A DNA stretch of 64,000 nucleotides, from contig NZ_JACNMU010000008.1 in assembly GCF_014901205.1 (NCBI RefSeq), positions 1 to 64,000 on the forward strand. Reading direction: 5' to 3'. Positions within the stretch are counted from its first letter, which is position 1; each line of letters starts with the position of its first letter. The notes under the pieces are model-generated. The model was not told where the DNA came from, searched no databases, and saw nothing but the letters and a program-made list of their open reading frames with translations. This document shows positions 31,709 through 40,858 of the stretch, in pieces. The position numbers and the translations under genes were made by a program. The DNA comes from Meridianimarinicoccus sp. MJW13. Its GTDB lineage: Bacteria; Pseudomonadota; Alphaproteobacteria; Rhodobacterales; Rhodobacteraceae.

Positions 31709-32656
31709 ATGACCCCATTTGCAATTGCCGGCATCCAGATGCATGTCGATCCGCTTCATTCCAATGTCGATGCCATGTTGCACCGCATCGACATTCTGAT
31801 GGCGCGCTTTCCGTGGACCCAGATGGCGGTGTTCAGCGAACTGGCCGCCTATGGTCCGCTGCACCGGTTCTCAAAGCCCTTCCCCAACGAAGACATCGTC
31901 CGGTTTCAGGAAAAGGCGCGCAAGCATCGGCTTTGGCTTATCCCCGGCTCGATGTTCGAAACCAAGGAAGATGGCCGGATCCTGAACAGTTCGGTGGTCA
32001 TCGACCCCGATGGCAACATCGTGGCCACCTATTCCAAGATGTTCCCCTTCCGCCCCTACGAGGAAGGCATCTCGGCCGGCAATGAATTCTGCATCTTCGA
32101 TGTCCCCGAGGTCGGCCGCTTCGGTCTGTCGATCTGCTATGACATGTGGTTCCCCGAAACCACGCGGCAACTGACCAGCCAGGGCGTCGAGGTTCTGCTG
32201 CATCCGGTGCTGACCGGCACTGCCGACCGTGAGGCCGAAATTGCCATTGCGCGGGCCACGGCGGCGCAGTTCCAATGCTATGTCTTCGACATCAACGGGC
32301 TGGGCTCGGGTGGGGTCGGACGGTCGCTGGTGGTCGATCCTGCGGCGATGGTGCTGCACCAGTCGGCGGGGCAGGACGACATGTTTCCCATCGAGATCGA
32401 TCTCGATCAGGTGCGCCGCCAGCGCGAATTCGGCCTGAAGGGGCTAGGCCAGGTTCTGAAGAGCTTCCGCGACCGCGAGGTCAGTTTCCCGATCTACGAT
32501 CCGGGCAGCGGCTCGGACACCTATCTGCACGCGCTTGGTCCGTTGGAAACGCCCAAGCAGGGCTCACTTGCCGGTCTCAGCGCCGCCGACCCGCGCACCA
32601 TGCTGGAAGAGGCCGAGGAAAAGGCCGTTGCCAGCTGGCATCGCGAAACGGGCTAA
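31709..32656 (+). CDS. Carbon-nitrogen hydrolase (nitrilase superfamily amidase)
   Basis: Predicted 315-residue amidase with the full catalytic triad: Glu44 in VFSELAAYG, Lys110 in TYSKMFPF and Cys143 in LSICYDMWFPET. Members hydrolyse amides or carbamoyl-amines, including N-carbamoylputrescine, or act in reverse on acyl groups. ATG 31709 follows AGGAGA. It leads the second block of the orphan locus, upstream of the decarboxylase-like, ATP-grasp and C45 genes, so its substrate is probably an amide of the same pathway. Which amide cannot be told. Confidence 0.88.
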   Translation: MTPFAIAGIQMHVDPLHSNVDAMLHRIDILMARFPWTQMAVFSELAAYGPLHRFSKPFPNEDIVRFQEKARKHRLWLIPGSMFETKEDGRILNSSVVIDPDGNIVATYSKMFPFRPYEEGISAGNEFCIFDVPEVGRFGLSICYDMWFPETTRQLTSQGVEVLLHPVLTGTADREAEIAIARATAAQFQCYVFDINGLGSGGVGRSLVVDPAAMVLHQSAGQDDMFPIEIDLDQVRRQREFGLKGLGQVLKSFRDREVSFPIYDPGSGSDTYLHALGPLETPKQGSLAGLSAADPRTMLEEAEEKAVASWHRETG

Positions 32657-32734
32657 GCGCCCGCCGCATTCCCCAGTGTCGTACGAGTTCACGTCATTAC
32701 GAGACTTCACCAGCCAAAGAGAGCAGGTTTGACC

Positions 32735-35512
32735 ATGACGAAACGACCAACCGAAGCGTCCGGAAGCAAGCCGGGTCAAGGCGACGGACAGAACCTGCCT
32801 TCGATCGGGGAATACTACAGCGCCACCCAGTTGCGCGCCGATCGGTGGAGTACCCTGCGCGAAGTTGCCGAAGGTCTGGCCTTGCATCCAAGCGAAAGCC
32901 GCCAGCGGAAATCCCTGCTGAACCGGGCCGAACAGCTGTTCGCGGCCCTGGCCCCGATCGAGGCCTATTGGGCCTTCCCGGGCGCTGCGGCCTTCAACCA
33001 CATGCGCAAGCTGGTGGAAAACCGCAACGTCGACGACTTCTGCCACAGCGTGCTGCGCACGTCGCGGGCGCTGTCGTCGGGCGCCTATCGCCGCCGCGTC
33101 GTGCCACTGATGTCCAACGAGGTCGACGCCGAGGATTTCGAGGACGAAGCCTCGCTTTCGCCCGAGGAACGCGCGTTGGGGCGGCCCTATTTCGAAGTGC
33201 TGATCGTTGACGACCTGAGCGAGCATCAGGAACGCTGGCTGCGCCGGAGTCTGCAACGCGCCCGCCGCCCCGAAGATGCCTTCATCTACGAACCGGTGAT
33301 CGTGCCCAGCCTGGAAGACGCGCTGATCGGCATCATGTTCAACTTCAACGTGCAGGCTGTGGTGGTCAGGCCCGGTCTGACCCTGAAGTCGCGCAACGGT
33401 GTGTCGATCCTGAACAAGTACCTCACCAGCGTCAGCGAGGATGAAGAGGTCGACGGGTTGCGCCCCGAGGAATACGGCCCCGAAACCTGCCGGCTGGTGC
33501 ACAAGATCCGGCCCGAACTGGACACCTATCTGGTCACCGACCGCTCGGCCGAAACCATCGCGGCGATGGATCTGGGCGGCTGCCGGCGGGTGTTCTACAA
33601 TCAGGAAGATTTCCTTGAGTTGCACCTGAACATCCTGCGCGGTGTGAACAGCCGGTTCAAATCGCCCTTCTTCACGGCGCTGAAAGAGTATTCCAAGCAA
33701 CCCACCGGCGTCTTCCACGCCATGCCGATCAGCCGCGGCAAATCCATCGCGCGCAGCCACTGGATCCAGGACATGGGCGCCTTCTATGGTCCCAACATCT
33801 TCCTGGCCGAAACCTCGGCCACCAGCGGCGGGCTGGACAGCCTGCTGGAACCCAAGGGGCCAATCAAGAAGGCCCAGGAATCCGCCGCCCGCGCCTTCGG
33901 CTCGAAACAGACGTTCTTTGCCACCAACGGCACCTCGACCTGCAACAAGATCGTGGTGCAGGCGCTGATCCGGCCGGGCGACATCGTGCTGGTGGACCGC
34001 GACTGCCACAAGTCGCACCACTATGGCATGGTGCTGGCCGGGGCCAATGTGGTCTATATGGACAGCTATCCGCTGCACCAGCATTCCATGTATGGCGCGG
34101 TGCCGACCAAGGAAATCAAGCACAAGCTGCTGGAACTGAAAGCCGCCGGGAAACTGGACCGGGTGCGCATGGTGCTGCTGACCAACTGCACCTTCGACGG
34201 GCTGGTCTACAACACCGAACGGGTGATGGAGGAATGTCTGGCGATCAAGCCCGACCTGGTGTTCCTGTGGGATGAAGCCTGGTTCGCCTTCGCCCGCTTC
34301 AACCCGGCCTACCGCCGCCGTACCGCGATGCATACGGCCGGAGCGTTGCGCCGGACGCTGAAAAGCCCCGAACGGGCGCTGGCCTGGGAAAAGCAGCAGG
34401 CCGATCTGGCCGATGCCGACGACGAGACCCTGCTCAACACAAGGCTGATCGCGCCGCCGCATGCACGGGTGCGGGTCTATTCCACGCAGTCGACGCACAA
34501 GACCCTGACCTCGCTGCGGCAGGGATCGATGATCCATGTCTACGACCAGGATTTCAAGGGCGAGACCGAACAGGCCTTCCACGAAGCCTATATGACCCAT
34601 ACCTCGACCTCGCCGAACTACCAGATCATCGCCTCGCTGGACGTGGGCCGACGGCAGGTGGAACTGGAAGGCTACGAGTTCGTGCAGCGCCAGATCGACA
34701 GCGCCATGACGCTGCGCCGGGCCATCAACACCCATCCCAAGCTTGAGAAATACTTCAAGGTTCTGACCGTGGCCGACATGATCCCGGCCGAATATCGCGA
34801 AAGCGGGATCGAGAGCTACTATGATTCAAAGCAGGGCTGGACCGATGCCTGGGATCACTGGGGCAGCGATGAATTCGTGCTGGACCCGTCCAAGGTGACA
34901 CTTGCCGTGGGCGGCACCGGCTGGGACGGCGACACCTTCAAGACCCAGATCCTGATGGACAAGCACGGCATCCAGATCAACAAGACCTCGCGCAACACCG
35001 TGCTGTTCATGACCAACATCGGCACCACGCGATCCTCGATCGCCTATCTGATCGAAGTGCTGCTGGGGATTGCCAACGATCTGGACGATCTGCTGGACGA
35101 TGCCTCGATCATGGAGAAACGGTCGTTCGACAACCGGGTCAAAAGCCTGGTGGAGCATGTGCCTCCACTGCCCGATTTCAGCCGCTTCGACACCGCCTTC
35201 CGCAATGGCGAAACCCCCGAAGGCGACATCCGCACGGCCTTCTTCCTGGCCTATGACGAGGAAAATTGCGACTACCTGAATCTGGACGACGGGATCATGG
35301 CCAAGCTGGACGCGGGCGAACAGCTGGTGTCGGCTTCGTTCATCATCCCCTACCCGCCGGGTTTTCCGATCCTTGTGCCGGGACAGGTCATCAGCCGCGA
35401 GATTCTGACCTTCATGCGTGCGCTCGACGTCAGCGAAATCCACGGCTACCGCCCGGATCTGGGCCTTCGGGTCTTTGCACCCCATGCGCTGGAGCGTCTT
35501 TCAAAGAACTGA
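32735..35512 (+). CDS. Orn/Lys/Arg-decarboxylase-like PLP enzyme
   Basis: Predicted 925-residue protein of the large bacterial basic-amino-acid decarboxylase group (prokaryotic ornithine/arginine/lysine decarboxylases are about 710-760 residues). It has a receiver/wing-like N-terminal region extended to about 330 residues, then the fold-type I PLP domain with Lys589 in YSTQSTHKTLTSLRQGSMIH, and a C-terminal domain ending in PYPPGFPILVPGQ. ATG 32735 is preferred over TTG 32729. The preserved lysine and carboxy-terminal motif suggest an active decarboxylase or aminotransferase variant. The operon with an ATP-grasp ligase and a C45 protein points to polyamine-like amide chemistry (inference). 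Confidence 0.85.
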   Translation: MTKRPTEASGSKPGQGDGQNLPSIGEYYSATQLRADRWSTLREVAEGLALHPSESRQRKSLLNRAEQLFAALAPIEAYWAFPGAAAFNHMRKLVENRNVDDFCHSVLRTSRALSSGAYRRRVVPLMSNEVDAEDFEDEASLSPEERALGRPYFEVLIVDDLSEHQERWLRRSLQRARRPEDAFIYEPVIVPSLEDALIGIMFNFNVQAVVVRPGLTLKSRNGVSILNKYLTSVSEDEEVDGLRPEEYGPETCRLVHKIRPELDTYLVTDRSAETIAAMDLGGCRRVFYNQEDFLELHLNILRGVNSRFKSPFFTALKEYSKQPTGVFHAMPISRGKSIARSHWIQDMGAFYGPNIFLAETSATSGGLDSLLEPKGPIKKAQESAARAFGSKQTFFATNGTSTCNKIVVQALIRPGDIVLVDRDCHKSHHYGMVLAGANVVYMDSYPLHQHSMYGAVPTKEIKHKLLELKAAGKLDRVRMVLLTNCTFDGLVYNTERVMEECLAIKPDLVFLWDEAWFAFARFNPAYRRRTAMHTAGALRRTLKSPERALAWEKQQADLADADDETLLNTRLIAPPHARVRVYSTQSTHKTLTSLRQGSMIHVYDQDFKGETEQAFHEAYMTHTSTSPNYQIIASLDVGRRQVELEGYEFVQRQIDSAMTLRRAINTHPKLEKYFKVLTVADMIPAEYRESGIESYYDSKQGWTDAWDHWGSDEFVLDPSKVTLAVGGTGWDGDTFKTQILMDKHGIQINKTSRNTVLFMTNIGTTRSSIAYLIEVLLGIANDLDDLLDDASIMEKRSFDNRVKSLVEHVPPLPDFSRFDTAFRNGETPEGDIRTAFFLAYDEENCDYLNLDDGIMAKLDAGEQLVSASFIIPYPPGFPILVPGQVISREILTFMRALDVSEIHGYRPDLGLRVFAPHALERLSKN

Positions 35513-35533
35513 ACCACCGACGAGGGAGTTACC

Positions 35534-36985
35534 ATGCCAAAGAAAAAGCTGAAGAACATCTCTGAAATCCGTCGGTACTTCCACACCAACGAGGATCCGA
35601 TCTATTTCGTGTCCGCCACCAACTTCAACCTGCTCGGCATCGACGAATGGGTGAAGAACTTCAAGTACATCTGCTACATGGACTGCTTCGACGGGCGCCA
35701 TCCCAACGTGCTGGTGCCCTCCGAGGTGCCGCACGACGAATTCCAGTCGATCGAGGACATCAACAACTACCTGTTGCAACACAAGGAAGTGGTGGATTTC
35801 GTCAGGCAGCGCGGCGGCAAGCCCAAGTTCGTCTTCCTGATGTTCAACGAAAAGACCGAAGCCCTGGTCAAGGAGTTGGGCGGCGAGATCTGGTTCCCCA
35901 AGGCGGCCCTGCGCGAGCGGTGCGACAACAAGATCGAAACCGTGCGCATCGGCGACGAGGCCGGGGTGCCGTCGGTGCCCAATGCCCTGCACGAGGTGAA
36001 AAGCTACGCCCATCTGCAGAAGATCTGCAAGGACGCCGGGCTGGGCAACGACCTGGTGCTGCAATCGGCCTTTGGCGACAGCGGCCACACCACGTTCTTC
36101 ATCAAGTCCGAGGCGGACTTCCAGAAGCATGAACACGACATCGTCGGCGAAGGCGAGATCAAGATCATGAAGCGGATCGACTGCCGTGGCTCGGCCATCG
36201 AGGCTTGCGCCACCAGCCAGGGCACCATCGTCGGCCCGCTGATGACCGAGCTTGTGGGCTTCAGGGAACTGACCCCCTATCGCGGCGGCTGGTGCGGCAA
36301 CGAGATCCTCGCGACCTCCTTCCCGTCAAAGGCCCGCCAGCAGGCCCGCGAACTGACTTTCAAGTTCGGCGAGCAGTTGCGCAAGGTCGGCTATCGCGGC
36401 TATTTCGAGCTGGATTTCCTGATCGACAAGAAGACCGGAGTACTGTGGCTGGGTGAGTTGAACCCACGCATCACCGGGGCCAGTTCGATGACCAACCATG
36501 CCGCCTTTGCCCATGCGGATGCGCCGTTGTTCCTGTTTCATCTTCTGGAATTCTCGAAAAAGCCCTTCTCGCTGGACGTCGAGAAAATCAACGCGCGCTG
36601 GTCCGATCCGGACATGATCGACAGCTGGTCGCAGATGGTCATCAAGCACACCGACGACAGTGTCGACATGGTCACCGAGGCCCCGCAAAGCGGCATCTAC
36701 ACGATGCTGGACAATGGCAAGGTGGTCTTCGACCGGTTCGACTATCACCGCCGTGCGGTGGAAACCGAAAACGAAGCCTTTTTCCTGCGCATCCTGAACA
36801 CCGGCGATTACCGCTATGAAGGCGCCGATCTGGGCATTCTGGTCACCCGCGGCCGGTCGATGACCAAGGCTTTCGAGTTGAACGACCGCGCCAAGGCGTG
36901 GATCGACGGCATCAAGTCGGCGTTTACGGCACGGCCCTTGCCGGCGGCGCAAGCCTCCGGCGAACCTGCCTTCAAGATGATGTAA
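35534..36985 (+). CDS. ATP-grasp domain ligase (biotin-carboxylase-like)
   Basis: Predicted 483-residue ATP-grasp enzyme. Residues about 115-330 carry the fold: the ATP-binding LVLQSAFGDSGHTTFFI, then FELDFLIDKKTG and the metal-binding GELNPRITGASS. There is no biotin or carboxyl-carrier domain, so it is a stand-alone ligase that probably activates a carboxylate as an acyl phosphate and joins it to an amine. ATG 35534 follows GAGGGAG. It lies between the decarboxylase-like and C45 genes, with gaps of 21 and 2 bases. Substrates are unknown. Confidence 0.85.
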   Translation: MPKKKLKNISEIRRYFHTNEDPIYFVSATNFNLLGIDEWVKNFKYICYMDCFDGRHPNVLVPSEVPHDEFQSIEDINNYLLQHKEVVDFVRQRGGKPKFVFLMFNEKTEALVKELGGEIWFPKAALRERCDNKIETVRIGDEAGVPSVPNALHEVKSYAHLQKICKDAGLGNDLVLQSAFGDSGHTTFFIKSEADFQKHEHDIVGEGEIKIMKRIDCRGSAIEACATSQGTIVGPLMTELVGFRELTPYRGGWCGNEILATSFPSKARQQARELTFKFGEQLRKVGYRGYFELDFLIDKKTGVLWLGELNPRITGASSMTNHAAFAHADAPLFLFHLLEFSKKPFSLDVEKINARWSDPDMIDSWSQMVIKHTDDSVDMVTEAPQSGIYTMLDNGKVVFDRFDYHRRAVETENEAFFLRILNTGDYRYEGADLGILVTRGRSMTKAFELNDRAKAWIDGIKSAFTARPLPAAQASGEPAFKMM

Positions 36986-36987
36986 GC

Positions 36988-37980
36988 GTGTCTGTTCGGT
37001 TTCAGGCCCTCAGTGAAGACGACCCCGGCCCGATCTGGACCGGGTTGTTTCAGGAGTTCTGGCCGGCCTACAGGGACTGGTGGGCGCGCGAGGGTCTGAC
37101 AGCCCGCCCGACCTATCTGGAAAGCCGCATCGCCCTGCGTCGCCACATGCCCGAGATCCTGCCGCTGTATGACGAGCTGTGCGAACTGGCCGGCGGCAGC
37201 GACAGCGCGGCGCGGTTTCTCAGCTACTATTGCCCGCCCCGCTATCTGTCCGGCTGCAGCCAGGCGGTCTGGCGCGGCGATGCCCCTTTGCTGGTGCGCA
37301 ACTACGACTATCACCCGCGGGCCTTCGACGGGATCTTGCTGAAGTCTTGCTGGCAGGGCCGATCGGTGATCGCGATGACCGACGGGCTCTTTGGTCTTGT
37401 CGACGGGATGAACGATGCGGGTCTGGTGGTGTCGTTGACCTTCGGCGGGCGGCGCGAGGTCGGCGAAGGCTTCGGTGTGCCGCTGATCCTGCGCTATATC
37501 CTGCAAACTTGCGAAACCGTGGCCGATGCCGAGAATGTGCTGCGCCGTGTGCCCTGTCACATGAGCTATAACGTCACCGCGCTGGACCGATCCATGCGCT
37601 TTGTCACCGCCTATCTGACGCCGGACCGGCCCACCATCATCTCGAACACGCCGGTGGCGACCAACCATCAGGAACGGGTGGAATGGTCCAGCCACGCCCG
37701 TTTCACCGCCACGGTCGAGCGCGAGAAATTCCTGCTGAACCGGCTGACCCTGCACCCCGAGACCGCGGAACGCTTCATCTCCAGTTTTCTCAAGCCGCCA
37801 CTCTATTCCATGGCGTTTTCGCGGGGCTTCGGCACGCTGTACACGGCGGCCTACCTGCCCGCTGAAGGGGCAGTGCAACTCAGGTGGCCGATGCACACAT
37901 GGACCCAGAGTTTCACCAGCTTCACGTCCGGTGCACAGCTTGTCGCCTTTCCCGACACTGACCCCGGCGCCATCGTCTGA
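36988..37980 (+). CDS. C45-family autoproteolytic acyltransferase/hydrolase (Ntn fold)
   Basis: Predicted 330-residue relative of isopenicillin-N acyltransferase and acid-ceramidase-like Ntn enzymes. Cys90 in YLSGCSQAVW is the expected nucleophile, exposed by self-cleavage between Gly89 and Cys90, followed by VRNYDYHP and a GLVDGMNDAGLVVSL strand typical of the group. The GTG start at 36988 lies two bases after the ATP-grasp stop. It would transfer or remove an acyl group on an amine, fitting the amide chemistry of the neighbouring ligase and nitrilase-family amidase. It is the last gene of the orphan locus. Confidence 0.85.
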   Translation: MSVRFQALSEDDPGPIWTGLFQEFWPAYRDWWAREGLTARPTYLESRIALRRHMPEILPLYDELCELAGGSDSAARFLSYYCPPRYLSGCSQAVWRGDAPLLVRNYDYHPRAFDGILLKSCWQGRSVIAMTDGLFGLVDGMNDAGLVVSLTFGGRREVGEGFGVPLILRYILQTCETVADAENVLRRVPCHMSYNVTALDRSMRFVTAYLTPDRPTIISNTPVATNHQERVEWSSHARFTATVEREKFLLNRLTLHPETAERFISSFLKPPLYSMAFSRGFGTLYTAAYLPAEGAVQLRWPMHTWTQSFTSFTSGAQLVAFPDTDPGAIV

Positions 37981-38038
37981 GCCAATCCGGCGGCCGGGGC
38001 TTTGAACGCGACGCGCACCGACCGGCTTGCCAACGGAA

Positions 38039-38065
38039 AAAGGCGGCCCCCTTCGGGCCGCCTTT
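38039..38065. terminator. Bidirectional terminator between C45 and urate hydroxylase genes
   Basis: AAAGGCGGCCC (38039-38049) pairs perfectly with GGGCCGCCTTT (38055-38065) over a five-base loop. On the minus strand the stem runs into TTTTT, giving a good intrinsic terminator for the leftward urate hydroxylase gene ending at 38088; on the plus strand only TTT follows. It separates the orphan locus from purine catabolism. Confidence 0.8.
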
Positions 38066-38087
38066 CAGGTCTTCGATCCACTGTTTC

Positions 38088-39326
38088 CTAGCTGCCGTGC
38101 CCGGTGGCGTCGCGATACCAGGCCACGATCTGCATCCGCGCCTCGGGATCCATGTCGATGGCATTGGGCGGCGGCATGGCGTGGGTGCGGCCCGCCTGCA
38201 TGTAGATCTGCTTGGCGTGGCGCGCCACATCGGCCTCGGTCTCAAGCACAACGTGCTTGGGCGCCCAGTTCAGCCCTTCCCACGACGGTTCGCGTGCGTG
38301 GCACATGGAGCAATTGCCGACCACTGCGTAGAAGGCATCCTCGAAACTGTCCACCGAGGCGAACTTCTGCTCGGCTGGCGTCAACTCGCGGGCTTCGGAT
38401 TCCTCATAGGTGTCGATGCCGGGGACGGTCGACAGCCAGGCGATCACCACCATCAGAAGCACCGTGGCCAGCCAGGTCCAGTTCGGCCCCTTGCCGGTGC
38501 GGTGCATGGTGTTGAAATAGTGGCGGATGGTGACGCCGGTCAGGAAGATCAAGCTGGCGATGAGCCAGGCGTAATGCGTCCCGAAGGCCAGCGGATAGTG
38601 GTTCGACAGCATCAGGAACACCACCGGCAACGTCAGATAGTTGTTGTGGGTCGACCGCAGCTTGGCGATCTTGCCGTATTTGGCGTCCGGCGTGCGGCCT
38701 TCCTGCAGATCCTTCACCACGATGCGCTGGTTCGGCATGATGATGAAGAAAACATTGGCGGTCATGATGGTGGCGGTGAAGGCCCCCAGATGCAGCAGCG
38801 CGGCGCGGCCGGTGAAGATCTGGTTATAGCCCCAGGACATGATCACCAGAATCACGAACAGCAGCAGCATCAGCAGGGTCGGGTTCTCGCGCAGCCGGGA
38901 CTTGCACATGGCATCATAGGCCAGCCAGCCAAGGGTCAGCGACCCGCCCGAGATCAGGATGCCCTGCCACAGCGCCAGTTCGACCTTGCTGGGATCCAGC
39001 AGGTACAGTTCTCCGCCGACCCAGTAGACGATCATCAGCAAGGCCGCACCGGACAGCCAGGTGGTGTAGCTTTGCCATTTGTGCCAGGTCAGATGCTCGG
39101 GCATCCGCGCCGGAGCCACAAGGTACTTCACGGTGTGGTAAAAGCCGCCGCCGTGCACCTCCCATTCCTCGCCATAGGCGCCGGCGGGCAGGTCGGCATT
39201 GGGCTTGAGCATCAGATCGAGCGCGATGAAATAGAACGATGCGCCGATCCACGCCATGGCCGTGATGACGTGAAGCCAGCGGACCGAAAAGGCCACCCAG
39301 TCCCACAAGATTGCCAGTTCGAACAC
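38088..39326 (-). CDS. puuD: Membrane-bound urate hydroxylase PuuD with cytochrome c tail
   Basis: Predicted 412-residue inner-membrane enzyme that oxidises urate to 5-hydroxyisourate, the cofactor-different replacement of uricase found in many Proteobacteria. About eight membrane segments (WLHVITAMAWIGASFYFIAL onwards) precede a C-terminal cytochrome c domain with the haem motif CSMCH at 339-343 and THAMPPPNA holding the probable axial Met, so electrons should go to the respiratory chain. The GTG at 39326 follows GGGAGAAG and gives the family start. It is divergent from a LysR gene, with operator-like repeats between. Confidence 0.9.
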   Translation of the reverse strand: MFELAILWDWVAFSVRWLHVITAMAWIGASFYFIALDLMLKPNADLPAGAYGEEWEVHGGGFYHTVKYLVAPARMPEHLTWHKWQSYTTWLSGAALLMIVYWVGGELYLLDPSKVELALWQGILISGGSLTLGWLAYDAMCKSRLRENPTLLMLLLFVILVIMSWGYNQIFTGRAALLHLGAFTATIMTANVFFIIMPNQRIVVKDLQEGRTPDAKYGKIAKLRSTHNNYLTLPVVFLMLSNHYPLAFGTHYAWLIASLIFLTGVTIRHYFNTMHRTGKGPNWTWLATVLLMVVIAWLSTVPGIDTYEESEARELTPAEQKFASVDSFEDAFYAVVGNCSMCHAREPSWEGLNWAPKHVVLETEADVARHAKQIYMQAGRTHAMPPPNAIDMDPEARMQIVAWYRDATGHGS

Positions 39327-39352
39327 AGTGCTTCTCCCAGTTTTTCGGTGTC

Positions 39353-39406
39353 TGGACGACCCTAGTCCAAGCCGGTTTATTCTGCTATCGGTGTGAAAGT
39401 CCAAGC
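39353..39406. promoter_or_regulatory. Repeats in the puuD/lysR divergent promoter
   Basis: TGGAC (39353-39357) and GTCCA (39365-39369) form a small dyad. The nonamer AGTCCAAGC occurs at 39364-39372 and again at 39398-39406, 34 bases (about three turns) apart. This lies between the urate hydroxylase start (39326) and the LysR start (39428), where LysR regulators normally bind recognition and activation sites. Confidence 0.45.
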
Positions 39407-39427
39407 AGCATCAAAAAAAAACGAACA

Positions 39428-40345
39428 ATGTCCTATCTCGACAATATCCGCACCTTCGTGCGTGTCTATGAATTGGGCAGCATGTCTGCCGCTGGTCGGG
39501 ATCTACGCGTGTCTCCGGCGGTGACCTCGGCGCGAATCTCGCAGCTGGAGGAACATCTGGGCGTGCGCCTGTTCCAGCGCACCACGCGCAGCCTGACGCC
39601 GACTGAACAGGGCAAATCGTTCTATCGCGGCGCGACCGAGATCCTGGAAGCGGTGGAAAACGCCGAAGCGCAGATCGTCAACATCACCGACAATCCCAAG
39701 GGGTCGCTGTATGTCGCGGCCCCCTTGGGCGTTGGCCGGCGGCTGATTGCGCCGAAGGTGCCCGAGTTCCTGGCCGAATATCCCGAGGTCAGCGTCCGCC
39801 TGCGCCTGACCGACCGGCGCGTGGACCTGACGACCGAGGGTCTGGACCTGGCATTCTTTCTGGGCCAGCCTCAAGACAGCAACCTGCGCATTCGCAAGAT
39901 CGCAGATGTGGCGCGGGTGCTGTGCGCGGCGCCCGCGTATATCGCGCAGCGCGGGATGCCGGCCAGCGGTTTCGATCTGGTGTCAGAACAGCACGAATGC
40001 CTGAGCCTGCGGTTTCCCGGCGCGACCGAGTTTCAGTGGCTGTTGTCGACCGAGGACGGGCCCAAACGGTTCCGGGTGTCGGGACGCTACGAATCCGACG
40101 ATGGCGATGTTCTGACCGACTGGGCGCTGGCCGGTCACGGGATCGCCATGAAGCCGGTGTTCGAGATTGCAGAGCATCTGCGTGCGGGCGCGCTGGTTCC
40201 GGTGGCCGTCGAGACACCTCCGGAACCCATTCAGATGGCCTGCCTGTTTACGCATCGGCGACGGCAGGATCCCAAATCACGGCTGTTCATGGACTTCATG
40301 ATCGACCGCATCGGCGCAATCATTCGGGACACGGATCAGCCCTGA
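39428..40345 (+). CDS. LysR-family regulator of urate degradation (first paralogue)
   Basis: Predicted 305-residue LysR regulator. The N-terminal winged helix (MSYLDNIRTFVRVYELGSMSAAGRDL, about 1-60) precedes a periplasmic-binding-like effector domain. It is strongly similar along its length to the second LysR at 53010 (shared LEEHLGVRLF-type turn, PLGVGRR, DVLTDWALAG), so they are paralogues. Its position opposite puuD and its convergence with uraH suggest it senses urate, xanthine or a breakdown product. The effector is not visible from sequence. Confidence 0.9.
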   Translation: MSYLDNIRTFVRVYELGSMSAAGRDLRVSPAVTSARISQLEEHLGVRLFQRTTRSLTPTEQGKSFYRGATEILEAVENAEAQIVNITDNPKGSLYVAAPLGVGRRLIAPKVPEFLAEYPEVSVRLRLTDRRVDLTTEGLDLAFFLGQPQDSNLRIRKIADVARVLCAAPAYIAQRGMPASGFDLVSEQHECLSLRFPGATEFQWLLSTEDGPKRFRVSGRYESDDGDVLTDWALAGHGIAMKPVFEIAEHLRAGALVPVAVETPPEPIQMACLFTHRRRQDPKSRLFMDFMIDRIGAIIRDTDQP

Positions 40346-40355
40346 CGCGCAGGTC

Positions 40356-40709
40356 TCAGCTGCCGCGATAGGTGCTGTAGCCGAAGGGCGACAGCAACAG
40401 AGGCACATGATAGTGCGAAGGCTCGGACATGCCGAAGCGCAGCGGGATCTGGTCCAGGAAGCGCGGGGATTCCGCAGGCACACCACAGGCATCCAGATAG
40501 GCGCCGACGTGGAACACAAGCTCATAGGTGCCGGTCTGGAATTCCGTCGGCGGCAGGATCTGCTCGTCGGTGCGGCCGTCGTCGTTGGTTGAGACCTCGC
40601 GCAGCAGTTTACGGCTGTCGCCGTCGATCAGGAACAGCTCGATTTTCAGGCCATGTGCGGGACATCCGCGCGCAGTGTCCAGAACATGGGTGGTCAGATA
40701 TCCGGGCAA
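40356..40709 (-). CDS. uraH: 5-hydroxyisourate hydrolase (transthyretin-like)
   Basis: Predicted 117-residue cytosolic hydrolase that opens 5-hydroxyisourate to OHCU, following the urate hydroxylase step. The family signatures are the N-terminal LTTHVLDTARGCPA with its catalytic His, the central NDDGRTDEQIL, and the C-terminal tetrapeptide YRGS. The length is normal. It is transcribed away from puuE across about 150 bases and converges with the first LysR gene. No signal peptide is seen. Confidence 0.95.
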   Translation of the reverse strand: MPGYLTTHVLDTARGCPAHGLKIELFLIDGDSRKLLREVSTNDDGRTDEQILPPTEFQTGTYELVFHVGAYLDACGVPAESPRFLDQIPLRFGMSEPSHYHVPLLLSPFGYSTYRGS

Positions 40710-40794
40710 GGTTGTGTCTCCTTCGTGATTTACAGTTAACTAGTCCCTGCCGCCCTCAGGTGGCAAAGGGGGTCTGCAAAGAGGCTCCTTCTAA

Positions 40795-40807
40795 TATTTT
40801 TTGATAA
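40795..40807. promoter_or_regulatory. AT-rich T-N11-A box upstream of puuE
   Basis: TATTTTTTGATAA, 52 bases before the puuE start, in the uraH/puuE divergent gap. A near-identical 13-mer (11 of 13 matches) lies upstream of allE at 61059-61071. The T-N11-A form suits LysR-type regulators, so it may mark ureide-pathway promoters. Confidence 0.35.
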
Positions 40808-40858
40808 TGCTAGGTGATTTTCCAGTTTATCAAGTGGTAAAACCAGAGGGAACCCAAG

